This document shows positions 18,301 through 25,874 of a stretch of DNA of 64,000 bases, piece after piece (the stretch's first letter is position 1; every line of letters starts with the position of its first letter). A program made the translations under genes and the position numbers. Source of the DNA: CAJXMH01 sp040220135 (lineage in GTDB: Bacteria > Bacteroidota > Bacteroidia > Flavobacteriales_E > Vicingaceae); assembly GCA_040220135.1 (NCBI GenBank), contig JAVJTT010000006.1, forward strand, positions 62,001-126,000. The letters are read 5' to 3'. The notes beneath the pieces are model-generated. The model had not been told where the DNA came from and made no database searches. It saw only the letters and a program-made list of their open reading frames with translations.

Positions 18301-18396
18301 TCTACCGTGCTCACACTTTATATTATTCCTTCAGTTTATGCCCTTATTTCATCCAAAGAAAAATCTGTCAGCAATGTTGAAGAAGAGGAAGAGTAA
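15325..18396 (+). CDS. RND efflux pump, HAE1 family inner-membrane permease
   Basis: This 1023-residue protein is full length for the AcrB/MexB class. It has TM1 at residues 10-30, porter domains, and TM4 with AIGLVVDDAIVVLENI holding the proton-relay aspartates D400-D401. A conserved Lys sits in the TM10 motif GLVTKNGILIVEFANQ, and the second porter half begins after residue 540. It should pump hydrophobic drugs, bile-like compounds or dyes out of the periplasm, driven by protons. It is the middle gene of an adaptor, pump and TolC set. Confidence 0.95.
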   Translation: MSLSSLSIRRPVLATVFSLVILLFGIIGWNFLGVREYPSVDPPKITVSTSYTGANADVIETQITEPLEESINGIAGIKTLTSVSRDGRSTITVEFDLSQNLDNAANDVRDKVSKAIRDLPEDADPPIVSKADADASPIIFLNIQSDQRSLLELTEIAERDFKERLQTIPGVSEIRIWGEKKYSMRLWLDPEKMAALKLTPLDVREALLAQNIELPTGRIEGTNVELSVRTIGRLTTEAEFNDLVVKETNDRLVRLKDIGYAKLGPENERTSLKRDGVPMVGNAIVPQPNSNHIEIADEFYRRIEQIKKDLPEDIKTGIGFDTTEYIRDSITEVKQTIYIAFFMVILVIFLFLRDWRSTVIPVIVIPIALIGSFFVMYISDFSINVLTLLGLVLAIGLVVDDAIVVLENIYTKIESGMNSRKAAKEGASEIFFAVIATTLALAAVFMPVIFLQGVTGRLFREFGVVIAGAVIISSFVALTLTPMLAAKLLKKKKKRTPFYTKTETFYKSLTNNYRNSLERFMTVKWMGFGFIILAFVMIYGFGKSLNSELAPLEDRGNLRVFSTAPEGATYDYMSRYMDKVVAKIMEEVPERNGIISVTSPGFGASTSVNSGFMRLRLTKAGERERSQQEIANMLNQKLTELPGARDYVSQEQTIGNNRGGLPVQYVIQAPNLDYLKEVLPKFMKKASESDVFAVVDLNLKFNKPELKVTIDREKALSMGVSVRDIAQTLQLSLSGQRFDFFIMDGKQYQVIGQLARQDRNEPADLASIYVKNDQGNMISLGNLVNYSEQSTPPQLFRYNRYVSATVSAALTDGNTIGTGIEEMEEIASTTLSDSFSTSLAGVSQEFEESSSSIYFAFLLALALIYLVLSAQFESFKDPLIIMFTVPLALAGALLSLYFFGETLNIFSQIGMIMLIGLVTKNGILIVEFANQRKADGLSRMEAIVDASAARFRPILMTSLSTILGTLPIALALGAGSESRVSMGIAVIGGLIFSTVLTLYIIPSVYALISSKEKSVSNVEEEEE

Positions 18397-19699
18397 TATC
18401 GCGCTGCTTGCCATACTCTGCCTTTTGGGAGGTCTTGGGAAAACCAATGCACAAGAGAGTTTGACCTTAGAGCAAGCCATTACCATGGGCTTGGAAAACA
18501 ATTATGACATCCGGCTTTCGCGAAAAGCAGTTGATATAGCCGAAACCGAAAACTTCATTGGCAATGCCGGTTTTCTTCCGGAAGTAACCGCCGATGGAAC
18601 TTACACCGAAAGCAATCAAAATACAGACCTCACCTTTGCCGATGGTTCAGGAATCAATCGAGAAAATGCAAAGACCACCACCTTAAATGCCGGGGTAGGT
18701 GCCAATTGGTACATTTTTGACGGAACTACCATGTTCGTTTCGAAGAACCAATTAGAGGCCGTTGAGAAAAAGAGCAAATATCAGCTTGAAGCAGAGATCA
18801 ACAACAGTGTAGCAGAAATCACCAACACCTATCATCAGTTAGTGGCAGAAGAAAAAACGCTCTTGATCTATCAAGAACAAAAAGAATTATCGGAAGCTAA
18901 ATTTCAACTCAGCAAAGACCGCTTAAGTGCGGGAGCCGGATCGGAGTTGGAACAATCACAGTCAGAAGTTGAACTGAATGCTGACCGTGCTGCGGTGATT
19001 GAACAAGAGATTATCATCACTCAGTTGAAATCCAAGTTAAACCGTTTGATGGGGAGAGAAGTTGAAACCAATTTTGAAGCAGCAGATAGTATTCGAATCG
19101 TAAGCGATCTAACGCTAGAAGAACTCAAACAAAAAGTGGAAGAAAATCCCAATCTGAAAAGCTATCAGCAAGACTTGAGCATTGCGGTTTTAAATAAAAA
19201 ACAAACCTTAGCCGATCGCTTACCTTCACTTGCTTTGAATGGTCGTTATAGTTACAATGAGTCAGAATCGGAAGCCGGTTTTGTGCAAAACAACCAAACC
19301 GACGGACTGACTTATGGAGCTACAGTTAGCATTCCCATTTTTAATGGCATGCAGAGAAGTAGGAAAAGCCAAGTCAACAAGATTCAGATTGAACAAAGCA
19401 AACTGACCTATGAAAATGAAGTCGCCAAGGTAAAAGAGCAATTGCAAGTCCAATTTCAAAGTTATAGCCGTTATCAAGAGCTTTTAAAAATGGAGCAACG
19501 CAATGCTGCTGTAGCAGATGATAATCTAAAATTTGCCATGGAGAGCTACAAAATAGGCGGCATTTCAGCCCTCGATTTAAGGGAAATTCAACTCAGTACA
19601 TTGCAAGCCAAAGAAAGATTAGTAGCTATAAAGTACACCATTAAAATGGCAGAAACGGAATTGCTTCGCTTGACCAATCAGTTGATTGAGGGGAAGTAG
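18374..19699 (+). CDS. TolC-family outer membrane efflux protein
   Basis: The 441-residue protein has a signal peptide ending KTNAQ, then ESLTLEQAITMGLENNYDIRL, the standard opening of TolC proteins. Two structural repeats with long alpha-hairpins follow, with a TNTYHQLVAEE helix in the first and LKMEQRNAAVADDNL in the second. It forms the outer membrane duct for the RND pump. The start I chose overlaps the pump gene by 23 bases; an in-frame ATG at 18338 would put 12 residues before the signal peptide and is less likely. Confidence 0.92.
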   Translation: MLKKRKSNIALLAILCLLGGLGKTNAQESLTLEQAITMGLENNYDIRLSRKAVDIAETENFIGNAGFLPEVTADGTYTESNQNTDLTFADGSGINRENAKTTTLNAGVGANWYIFDGTTMFVSKNQLEAVEKKSKYQLEAEINNSVAEITNTYHQLVAEEKTLLIYQEQKELSEAKFQLSKDRLSAGAGSELEQSQSEVELNADRAAVIEQEIIITQLKSKLNRLMGREVETNFEAADSIRIVSDLTLEELKQKVEENPNLKSYQQDLSIAVLNKKQTLADRLPSLALNGRYSYNESESEAGFVQNNQTDGLTYGATVSIPIFNGMQRSRKSQVNKIQIEQSKLTYENEVAKVKEQLQVQFQSYSRYQELLKMEQRNAAVADDNLKFAMESYKIGGISALDLREIQLSTLQAKERLVAIKYTIKMAETELLRLTNQLIEGK

Positions 19700-19796
19700 T
19701 ACAGTTCCTAAAACAAGATGAAACCTACTAATTAAATCTCAAGGGATGTCTATTGATTTATTTGATAAAAGGAATTAAAATAAACTTTTAGGGAAA

Positions 19797-19845
19797 CCGG
19801 AAAGCTCTGAACTTGTTTCAGAGATTATCCGGCTGCCTGTCCGCC
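19797..19845 (+). repeat. Nested inverted repeat with GCCTGTCCGCC core
   Basis: An outer stem CCGGA/TCCGG (797-801 and 828-832) encloses CTCTGAA/TTCAGAG (805-811 and 817-823). It is followed by GCCTGTCCGCC at 19835-19845, whose reverse complement occurs at 49377-49387 beside the tRNA-Ala. It is part of the 346-base gap (19700-20045) between the efflux operon and the helicase, in which I see no gene. Confidence 0.6.
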
Positions 19846-19921
19846 GTATAACTTTGGAAGGCGCGGAACTTGAAGTTTATAAAAATGACTTATCGAATAA
19901 ATCACAGGACGAGCTTTTCTT

Positions 19922-19996
19922 CCTGCCCGCCTAAACACAAGCAATGGGCGTTGGCAGGCGAGGTGTTTCTTTCTTTTTGCGGCAAAAAGAAAGAAA
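19922..19996 (+). repeat. Compound inverted repeats ending in a 14-bp perfect hairpin
   Basis: CCTGCC (922-927) pairs with GGCAGG (953-958), and AAACAC (933-938) pairs with GTGTTT (963-968). The segment TTTCTTTCTTTTTG at 966-979 is then mirrored exactly by 983-996, with only CGG between. The last hairpin lacks the uneven T-run of a simple terminator but could stop transcription in either direction. The rest of the gap up to 20045 holds an AT-rich stretch and no gene. Confidence 0.65.
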
Positions 19997-20045
19997 AGAA
20001 TAATTTTTATAAAAAGTATTGCTTAAGCCTTAACTTCCTTCCTTC

Positions 20046-22487
20046 ATGAACGCTCTTCAGCAAATAGAAAATTGGTTTTCTGCCAAAGCATGGCAATCCT
20101 TCGACTTTCAAAAAGAAAGTTGGAAAGCCTATTTGCAGGGGAAAGACGGTTTAGTAAATGCCCCAACCGGTTCGGGAAAAACCTATGCTTTGGGCCTGGC
20201 CATCATCGCTGAATATTTAGAAAATCAAAACAAAAAAGAGCATTTACAAGGTGTTCAAGCCATTTGGATTACGCCGATTCGAGCCTTGGCTAAAGAAATA
20301 GAATCAGCTTTAAGCACTGCCTGTGCCGAACTTGATGTGCCTTGGCAAGTGGCCAAAAGAACCGGAGACACCTCAGCTAAAGAGAGAGCGGCGCAAAAGA
20401 AAAACTTACCCCAAATTCTGATTACCACTCCAGAAAGCCTGCAACTTCTTTTAGCGACCAAAGGCTATGAAAAGATGTTTAAAAACCTGAAGTGCATTGT
20501 CAACGATGAATGGCATGAGCTATTAGGTTCTAAGCGAGCGGTACAAATGGAATTGGCTCATTCTCGATTAAAGAATGTTTGTTCCAATTTAAGAATTTGG
20601 GGAATCTCTGCCACCATTGGCAATATGGATGAAGCCATGCAAGTCTTGTTGGGCAGTCAATACGATGAAAGTAATTCGGTTTTGATCAAAGCCGATATTG
20701 AAAAGAAGATTGAGCTGGAAACCTTGCTTCCCGATGAAGTAGAAAAGTTCCCTTGGGCCGGACACTTGGGCATAAAAATGCTGCAAAAGGTAATTCCGGT
20801 ATTGCGAAAAAGCAAGACCACTTTAATCTTCACCAACACGCGCTCTCAAGCTGAAATATGGTATCAACGCCTGTTGGAAGAAGAACCTTCTTTAGCAGGA
20901 CAAATCGCCATGCACCACGGCTCCATTAGTCGAGAGTTGAGAGATTGGGTAGAAGATGCTTTGCACGGAGAAAAACTAAAAGCGGTGGTTTGTACTTCTT
21001 CCTTGGATTTGGGAGTAGATTTCCGTCCGGTGGAAACCATTGTGCAAATTGGAAGTCCCAAAGGAGTAGCGCGTTTTATGCAAAGAGCGGGAAGGAGCGG
21101 ACATCAACCGGGAGCACTTTCCAAGATCTTTTTTGTTCCCACTCATTCTTTGGAAATCATAGAGTCTGCCGCCTTGCGACAAGCCATGCAAGAAAAAACC
21201 TTGGAGAGGCGAATTCCCTATTTCCGCTCTTTTGATGTATTGATTCAATATTTGGTTACGCTAGCTGTTTCCGATGGCTTCGATCCAAAACAGATCTACC
21301 ACGAAGTAAAATCTACTTTTTGCTTCGATAGCATGAGCGAAGAAGAATGGCGATGGGTGTTGGACTTTATCGTCACCGGAGGGAACTCATTAGACAGCTA
21401 CGATGAATACAAAAAAGTAGAGATTCAAAAGGATGGGCTTTATAAAGTCACCGATCGTAAAGTGGCCATGCGCCACCGACTTTCCATTGGCACTATTGTA
21501 AGTGAACCAGCCATTCAAGTCAAGTTTATGTCGGGCAAATATGTAGGAACGGTGGAAGAATGGTTTGTTTCCAAATTAAAACCCGGAGAGGTATTTTGGT
21601 TTGCCGGAAGAAATTTGGAGCTGATCCAAATGAAAGGGGTGCAAGCCATCGTAAAGCTTTCCAAGAATAAAACAGGCAAAGTCCCTTCTTGGCAAGGCGG
21701 CAGAATGCCACTTTCTTCACAGCTTTCGGCCATGCTTCGTCATAAAATTATGGACAGCCAAGATGAAAACACTCAAGAAGTTGAGCTGCAAAACGTGGCT
21801 CCCCTGATCAAAAAGCAAGCAGAGCGCTCGCATGTTCCCAATGAGAATGAATTCTTAATTGAATATTTTGAAAGTAGAGAAGGATACCATGCTTACTTCT
21901 ATCCATTTGAAGGTCGTTTTGTGCACGAAGGCATGGCTTCTGTGATTGCTTACCGAATTGCCTTGCTGCAACCCATCAGTTTTTCCATTGCTCTAAACGA
22001 CTATGGTTTTGAGCTTTTGTCAGACCAGCCCATTCCTATTGAAGCGGCGCTTGACAACAACATTTTTACTGCAGATCATCTGCACGATGACATTCAGGCT
22101 TCGGTCAATTCCACTGAAATGGCAAGAAGAAGGTTCAGAGACATTGCCTCAATTTCCGGTTTGGTTTTTAAAGGTTATCCCGGAAAAACTAAAGCCGACA
22201 AACATTTACAATCTTCTTCCCAACTTTTCTTTGATGTGTTTAAAGATTATGAAAAACACAACCTACTCTACTTGCAAGCTTTTGAAGAAGTGATGGAGTT
22301 TCAACTGGAAGAAAGTCGCATGCAGTTGGCCATGGAGCGAATTGAGAAACAAACTATCATACTCAAAACCTTAGAAAAGCCCTCTCCTTTTTCCTTTCCC
22401 ATAATGGTCGATCGCTTAAGAGAAAAGCTTTCTACAGAAAAGCTGGAAGACCGAATTAAACGTATGAAAGTGCAGTTGGAGAAGTAG
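20046..22487 (+). CDS. Ligase-associated DEXH-box helicase (Lhr-like)
   Basis: This 813-residue helicase has Walker A APTGSGKT (K45), a DEWH box (D154-H157) in place of DEAD, motif III SATIG, motif IV-V TLIFTNTRSQAE and GVDFRPVETIVQIGSP, and motif VI MQRAGRSGHQPG. An Lhr-type winged-helix and C-terminal region follow (SIGTIVSEPAIQVKF, FAGRNLEL). The family is named for its usual place next to the ATP-dependent ligase and PdeM in DNA damage response operons; here they lie about 17 kb upstream and 3 kb downstream. It should unwind DNA or DNA-RNA in the cytoplasm during repair. Confidence 0.92.
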   Translation: MNALQQIENWFSAKAWQSFDFQKESWKAYLQGKDGLVNAPTGSGKTYALGLAIIAEYLENQNKKEHLQGVQAIWITPIRALAKEIESALSTACAELDVPWQVAKRTGDTSAKERAAQKKNLPQILITTPESLQLLLATKGYEKMFKNLKCIVNDEWHELLGSKRAVQMELAHSRLKNVCSNLRIWGISATIGNMDEAMQVLLGSQYDESNSVLIKADIEKKIELETLLPDEVEKFPWAGHLGIKMLQKVIPVLRKSKTTLIFTNTRSQAEIWYQRLLEEEPSLAGQIAMHHGSISRELRDWVEDALHGEKLKAVVCTSSLDLGVDFRPVETIVQIGSPKGVARFMQRAGRSGHQPGALSKIFFVPTHSLEIIESAALRQAMQEKTLERRIPYFRSFDVLIQYLVTLAVSDGFDPKQIYHEVKSTFCFDSMSEEEWRWVLDFIVTGGNSLDSYDEYKKVEIQKDGLYKVTDRKVAMRHRLSIGTIVSEPAIQVKFMSGKYVGTVEEWFVSKLKPGEVFWFAGRNLELIQMKGVQAIVKLSKNKTGKVPSWQGGRMPLSSQLSAMLRHKIMDSQDENTQEVELQNVAPLIKKQAERSHVPNENEFLIEYFESREGYHAYFYPFEGRFVHEGMASVIAYRIALLQPISFSIALNDYGFELLSDQPIPIEAALDNNIFTADHLHDDIQASVNSTEMARRRFRDIASISGLVFKGYPGKTKADKHLQSSSQLFFDVFKDYEKHNLLYLQAFEEVMEFQLEESRMQLAMERIEKQTIILKTLEKPSPFSFPIMVDRLREKLSTEKLEDRIKRMKVQLEK

Positions 22488-22680
22488 GGTCAAGGTTAAA
22501 AACTGATCAAGCCACACTTTAATTACATTACTTGCTCATTATCTTGATTGAAGGCTAATCAATGGGTAAATATGAAAACGCCCAAAGTAAAGTGCTAGAA
22601 AAATGGGAACATTAAAAAGCTAAAACTCAGCCTTATTTTGACTTCAAAAGTGAATTTTCTTAACTTTAATAAAAAGTTTT

Positions 22681-22920
22681 ATGGCAACAATTGATCAATT
22701 GAAAACCAACTTAATCAGTAAAATTTCATCCATCTCTAACAAGGATTATTTAACTGCTCTTGATAAATTAATTTCTAATTCTATTGCGGCCAACTCTTCT
22801 CCACTTACTGAGTCACAAGAGGCAATGTTAAAAATGAGCCAAGAGGACTTTGACAAGGGATTAACCATTTCGCAAGATGCAATGATGAAGAGAAATTTAG
22901 AATGGCTAAACGAAAAGTAA
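22681..22920 (+). CDS. Antitoxin-like protein of a ParE/RelE module
   Basis: This 79-residue soluble protein is largely helical. Its C-terminal half has two similar segments, SQEAMLKMSQEDFD and SQDAMMKRNLEWL, as seen in antitoxins that wrap around a RelE/ParE-type partner. It overlaps the toxin gene by 19 bases, the usual antitoxin-first order. No DNA-binding motif is plain. The assignment rests mainly on the neighbour. Confidence 0.65.
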   Translation: MATIDQLKTNLISKISSISNKDYLTALDKLISNSIAANSSPLTESQEAMLKMSQEDFDKGLTISQDAMMKRNLEWLNEK

Positions 22921-23216
22921 TTTGGTCTAAGACCGCAGATATTCAATTCGCAGGGATTCTCGAATACTGGCTAAACCGAAACAAATCTAACGCCTACCCT
23001 AAAAAGCTTATAAAGTTGACTGTTCAAAGGACTGAGGACATCGCAGAAAACCCTGAAATGTATAAACAAGCAGAAATTGGCGCTTATCGAGTGTCGGTAC
23101 TTGAAAAGTTCAGCATTTACTACCAAGTAACTGATGATGAGATAAAGATAGCTGCTTTCTGGGATAATCGACAAGATCCAGATAGACTTTTAGAAATACT
23201 AGCAAGCAAGAAATAA
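22902..23216 (+). CDS. RelE/ParE family toxin
   Basis: The 104-residue protein has the fold pattern of ParE/RelE toxins: VIWSKTADIQFAGILEYW at the start, a helix with RTEDIAENPEMY, GAYRVSVLEKFSIYYQV as the central strands, and AFWDNRQDPDRL at the end. Such toxins either poison gyrase (ParE) or cut mRNA on the ribosome (RelE); the sequence does not decide between them. The ATG sits inside the antitoxin gene, so production is probably coupled. Confidence 0.8.
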   Translation: MAKRKVIWSKTADIQFAGILEYWLNRNKSNAYPKKLIKLTVQRTEDIAENPEMYKQAEIGAYRVSVLEKFSIYYQVTDDEIKIAAFWDNRQDPDRLLEILASKK

Positions 23217-23260
23217 TTCATCTTTTATTTTTTTCTCAAAAGAACTTTAAAGCTGTATTG

Positions 23261-23268
23261 TAATTTTG
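23261..23268 (+). promoter_or_regulatory. -7 box (TAATTTTG) directly before the LuxR gene
   Basis: The octamer matches TAnnTTTG and ends only 4 bases before the ATG at 23273, so a transcript starting at the usual place would have almost no leader. Confidence 0.4.
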
Positions 23269-23272
23269 ACTC

Positions 23273-23695
23273 ATGCGTAAGTCTATTTTGATCTACAGTT
23301 TGATCATGGCAGTTCTTATTATACTGCTAAAAGTGATGGAGTATAACTTTTTGGTGAAAAGTTTTAGTCAAGAAGTTTACATTGGAATAACGGCTGCTTT
23401 TTTCACCGTTCTTGGTGTTTGGGCCGGAATACGATATGTAAAGCAAAGTCAAAAACCGGTTGCAGTGGTTGATGGAATTGATGAAAAACAAATCCAACGG
23501 TTAGGTTTATCAGAAAGAGAAATGGAAGTTTTAAATGGCATGGCAGAAGGATTGAGCAATAAAGAAATTGCAGAACAACTTTTCTTAAGTGAAAGCACCA
23601 TAAAAACTCATGCGGCCAATTTATTCAGCAAATTAGATGTGAAGCGCAGAACTCAAGCGGTTCAGAGAGCACGTTCACTTAGTATTATTGATTAG
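23273..23695 (+). CDS. Membrane-anchored LuxR-type HTH regulator
   Basis: This 140-residue protein has two transmembrane helices (residues 4-24 and about 38-58) and then a LuxR/GerE helix-turn-helix (LSEREMEVLNGMAEGLSNKEIAEQ through KLDVKRRTQAVQRA). It lacks a receiver domain, so it is a one-component membrane regulator. The DUF4199 gene follows 95 bases later. LuxR-DUF4199 neighbours are frequent in Bacteroidota, which suggests that the two work together at the membrane; this is inference. Confidence 0.85.
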   Translation: MRKSILIYSLIMAVLIILLKVMEYNFLVKSFSQEVYIGITAAFFTVLGVWAGIRYVKQSQKPVAVVDGIDEKQIQRLGLSEREMEVLNGMAEGLSNKEIAEQLFLSESTIKTHAANLFSKLDVKRRTQAVQRARSLSIID

Positions 23696-23790
23696 CCCTT
23701 AAGTATGAAAAGCCCACTTTGGTACTTTTGGATGAGCCATTTTTCAACCCACTAGACTTTATTTGCAGCCTCATTTTAAACTAAAATCTC

Positions 23791-24315
23791 TTGAAAAAAT
23801 TTGTTTTTAAATATGGCTTCATCGGAGGTCTAATTGTTTCTCTTTTTATGTGTTTCACCATTCCTTTTATGGATGCAGATACCGATATGAGTGGAAGCAT
23901 GTGGATGGGTTACGCCAGCATGGTCGTCGCTCTTTCTACCATTTTTATTGGTATTCGCTCGTATCGAAACCAAGAACTAGGAGGTGTGATTTCATTTGGA
24001 AAAGCATTTTTAGTGGGACTTTATATCGCTCTAATTGCCTCCACTTTATACGTAATCACTTGGATGATCTTATCTGAATTTTTCATGCCAAACTTTATGA
24101 CTGATTATGTTGAGGCAACAGTAAGTTCAATGCAAGCAGCTGGAGAAAGTCAAACTGCAATTGATGCTAAAATAGCTGAAATGGATCAAATGGCTGAAAT
24201 GTACAAGAACCCTTTATTCAAAACCTTGATTACTTATACCGAAATTCTGCCAGTTGGTATTTTGATATCACTGATTTCAGCAGCTATCCTTAAACGTTCA
24301 GCAGACCAAAACTAA
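23791..24315 (+). CDS. DUF4199 integral membrane protein
   Basis: The 174-residue protein has four transmembrane helices (about residues 8-27, 38-56, 70-98 and 148-168). It has the GGVISFGKAFLVGL segment and the acidic linker between helices three and four typical of DUF4199. Its function is not known. The start is TTG. The end overlaps the convergent DUF3667 gene by 4 bases. Confidence 0.85.
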   Translation: MKKFVFKYGFIGGLIVSLFMCFTIPFMDADTDMSGSMWMGYASMVVALSTIFIGIRSYRNQELGGVISFGKAFLVGLYIALIASTLYVITWMILSEFFMPNFMTDYVEATVSSMQAAGESQTAIDAKIAEMDQMAEMYKNPLFKTLITYTEILPVGILISLISAAILKRSADQN

Positions 24316-25163
24316 GTCACCGACCAATAGGTGACCCAAAACAAAACATAGCGATACAGTATAAATGCAGGTACCAGAGAAATGGCCAGTAAAGGGCTTT
24401 TAGCTATGGCTTCTGTATTCTTTAACTGAAAGGCTCTTTTTAAAAAAACACTCAAAAAGAGAATCAAAATCAGAATTACAACAATGGAGACTAAGTTCTC
24501 ATTGATGTTAATGAAGTTTGTTACACCATCTGAAAACAATTTATTCAGTTGAATAATTATTCCCGGTAAAAGGATTAAGAAATTTAAAATATAAAAAGCA
24601 GCAAAATAAGCTGAAGTGGCCAAAAAGTCCGTGAAGTATAGTTCTTTTCGGTTGATAAAAAGCACCTTCATGGTAAGCGCGTGAAAAAAGACCATTAAAA
24701 TCAGTAAAAGCTTGGCATACTGAGCTGCCGATTGTTCAAAGTCTTCCCGAAAATCTTGATACCTTATGTCTGTATCTTCAAGGTAATGCTCGACCACTTG
24801 CTTCACTGATTCACTGTAAACTTGGTGACTTAAGTGAGAACTTAGGTTAGTGTTGAAGGTATTAATGACCGGAAAAAGAAAGTAAATCAGGTTGACAAAG
24901 AAAAAGAGTTGTAGCGGATTAAAGTAGCGCTTTCGAATCCCCTTGATATAGCGATTGCTCATTTCACCAGGCTTACAATACATGGTTTTGAAAGTCTTAA
25001 AAAACTTTCCATCAGCATAAAATAAGGAGGCAAAGAGCTGCTCAAAAAAAGCACTCAACTTTTTGTCTTTTTCCTCTACAAGTTTTTGACCGCAGGCATG
25101 ACAGTATTTGCCATGCAGTTTTTCACCACAGTGGCTACATGATTTTTCAACCTCACTTTTCAT
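24312..25163 (-). CDS. DUF3667 zinc-ribbon membrane protein
   Basis: The 283-residue protein begins with a zinc ribbon (C9, C12, C21, C24: CSHCGEKLHGKYCHACG), then a cytoplasmic segment KFFKTFKTMYCKPGEMSNRYIKGIRKRYFNP typical of DUF3667, and four or five transmembrane helices. The function of the family is unknown. It is divergent from the PdeM gene with 44 bases between the starts. Confidence 0.88.
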   Translation of the reverse strand: MKSEVEKSCSHCGEKLHGKYCHACGQKLVEEKDKKLSAFFEQLFASLFYADGKFFKTFKTMYCKPGEMSNRYIKGIRKRYFNPLQLFFFVNLIYFLFPVINTFNTNLSSHLSHQVYSESVKQVVEHYLEDTDIRYQDFREDFEQSAAQYAKLLLILMVFFHALTMKVLFINRKELYFTDFLATSAYFAAFYILNFLILLPGIIIQLNKLFSDGVTNFININENLVSIVVILILILFLSVFLKRAFQLKNTEAIAKSPLLAISLVPAFILYRYVLFWVTYWSVT

Positions 25164-25207
25164 TACAGCTAAGATAGTTGATTCTGTGAGTTTACGAACT
25201 TTGTTCC

Positions 25208-25870
25208 ATGTCGGTAGAAAATAAGATCAGCCCCTATGAAGTAATCAAGCTAAAAGGTGAAAAACTCTACCTTTTACCAGAAAAAGCCATTTTTTGGCCC
25301 GACCATTCACTGCTTTTAATTGCAGACCTACATTTAGGTAAAGCAGCCCATTTTCGAAAAAACGGATTTGCCGTTCCACCCCAATCCGCCAACCGAAACT
25401 GGAAAAAGTTACACCAACTTTTTCGTTTGCATCAACCCCAAAGAGTTTGTTTTTTAGGCGACCTTTTTCACAGTACCGAAAACAAAGAATGGACGGTTTT
25501 TGGGGAACTGACCCAAAGCTATCCTGACATTCAGTTTGAACTAGTAATGGGAAACCACGATATTTTGGAAGCTTCTGCTTATGAAGCATTAGGCTTTGAG
25601 GTTTATGATGAAAGTAAAATTGAAGGTCCTTTTCTATTAACCCACGAGCCCATTGAAGAGCCTGAACTCTACAACCTTTGCGGACACATTCATCCGGGTG
25701 TGAAACTTAGTGGCAAAGGGAAGCAGAGCCACAAAGCAGCTTGTTTTTATTTTGGTGAAAAACAGGCCATTTTACCCGCCTTTGGCAGTTTTACCGGCTT
25801 AGCCCAAATTCCGGTCAAAGAAGACGATCAAGTTTTTGTAATTGTAGAAGATCAGGTAATCCCGATGTAA
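25208..25870 (+). CDS. pdeM: Ligase-associated metallophosphoesterase PdeM
   Basis: This 220-residue calcineurin-like enzyme carries the metal-binding series IADLHLGK (DxH), FLGDLFHS (GDxxH), VMGNHD (GNHD), LTHEP and CGHIHPG. The family, named PdeM, is the nuclease or phosphodiesterase member of the ligase-associated DNA damage response set. It is the third member of that set found in the window, after the ligase at 2896 and the helicase at 20046. A membrane LytTR gene follows after 4 bases. Confidence 0.9.
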   Translation: MSVENKISPYEVIKLKGEKLYLLPEKAIFWPDHSLLLIADLHLGKAAHFRKNGFAVPPQSANRNWKKLHQLFRLHQPQRVCFLGDLFHSTENKEWTVFGELTQSYPDIQFELVMGNHDILEASAYEALGFEVYDESKIEGPFLLTHEPIEEPELYNLCGHIHPGVKLSGKGKQSHKAACFYFGEKQAILPAFGSFTGLAQIPVKEDDQVFVIVEDQVIPM

Positions 25871-25874
25871 CGGT

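Noticed and set aside
21526..21733. Open frames on the minus strand inside the helicase gene
   Set aside because: They lie fully inside a conserved gene, have no motifs of their own and mirror its codon use; similar frames inside the RND, TonB receptor and ALDH genes were dropped for the same reason.
22562..22615. Possible 17-residue gene before the antitoxin gene
   Set aside because: It has no recognisable motif, no promoter box in the right place and could arise by chance; the wording resembles a protein end only loosely.
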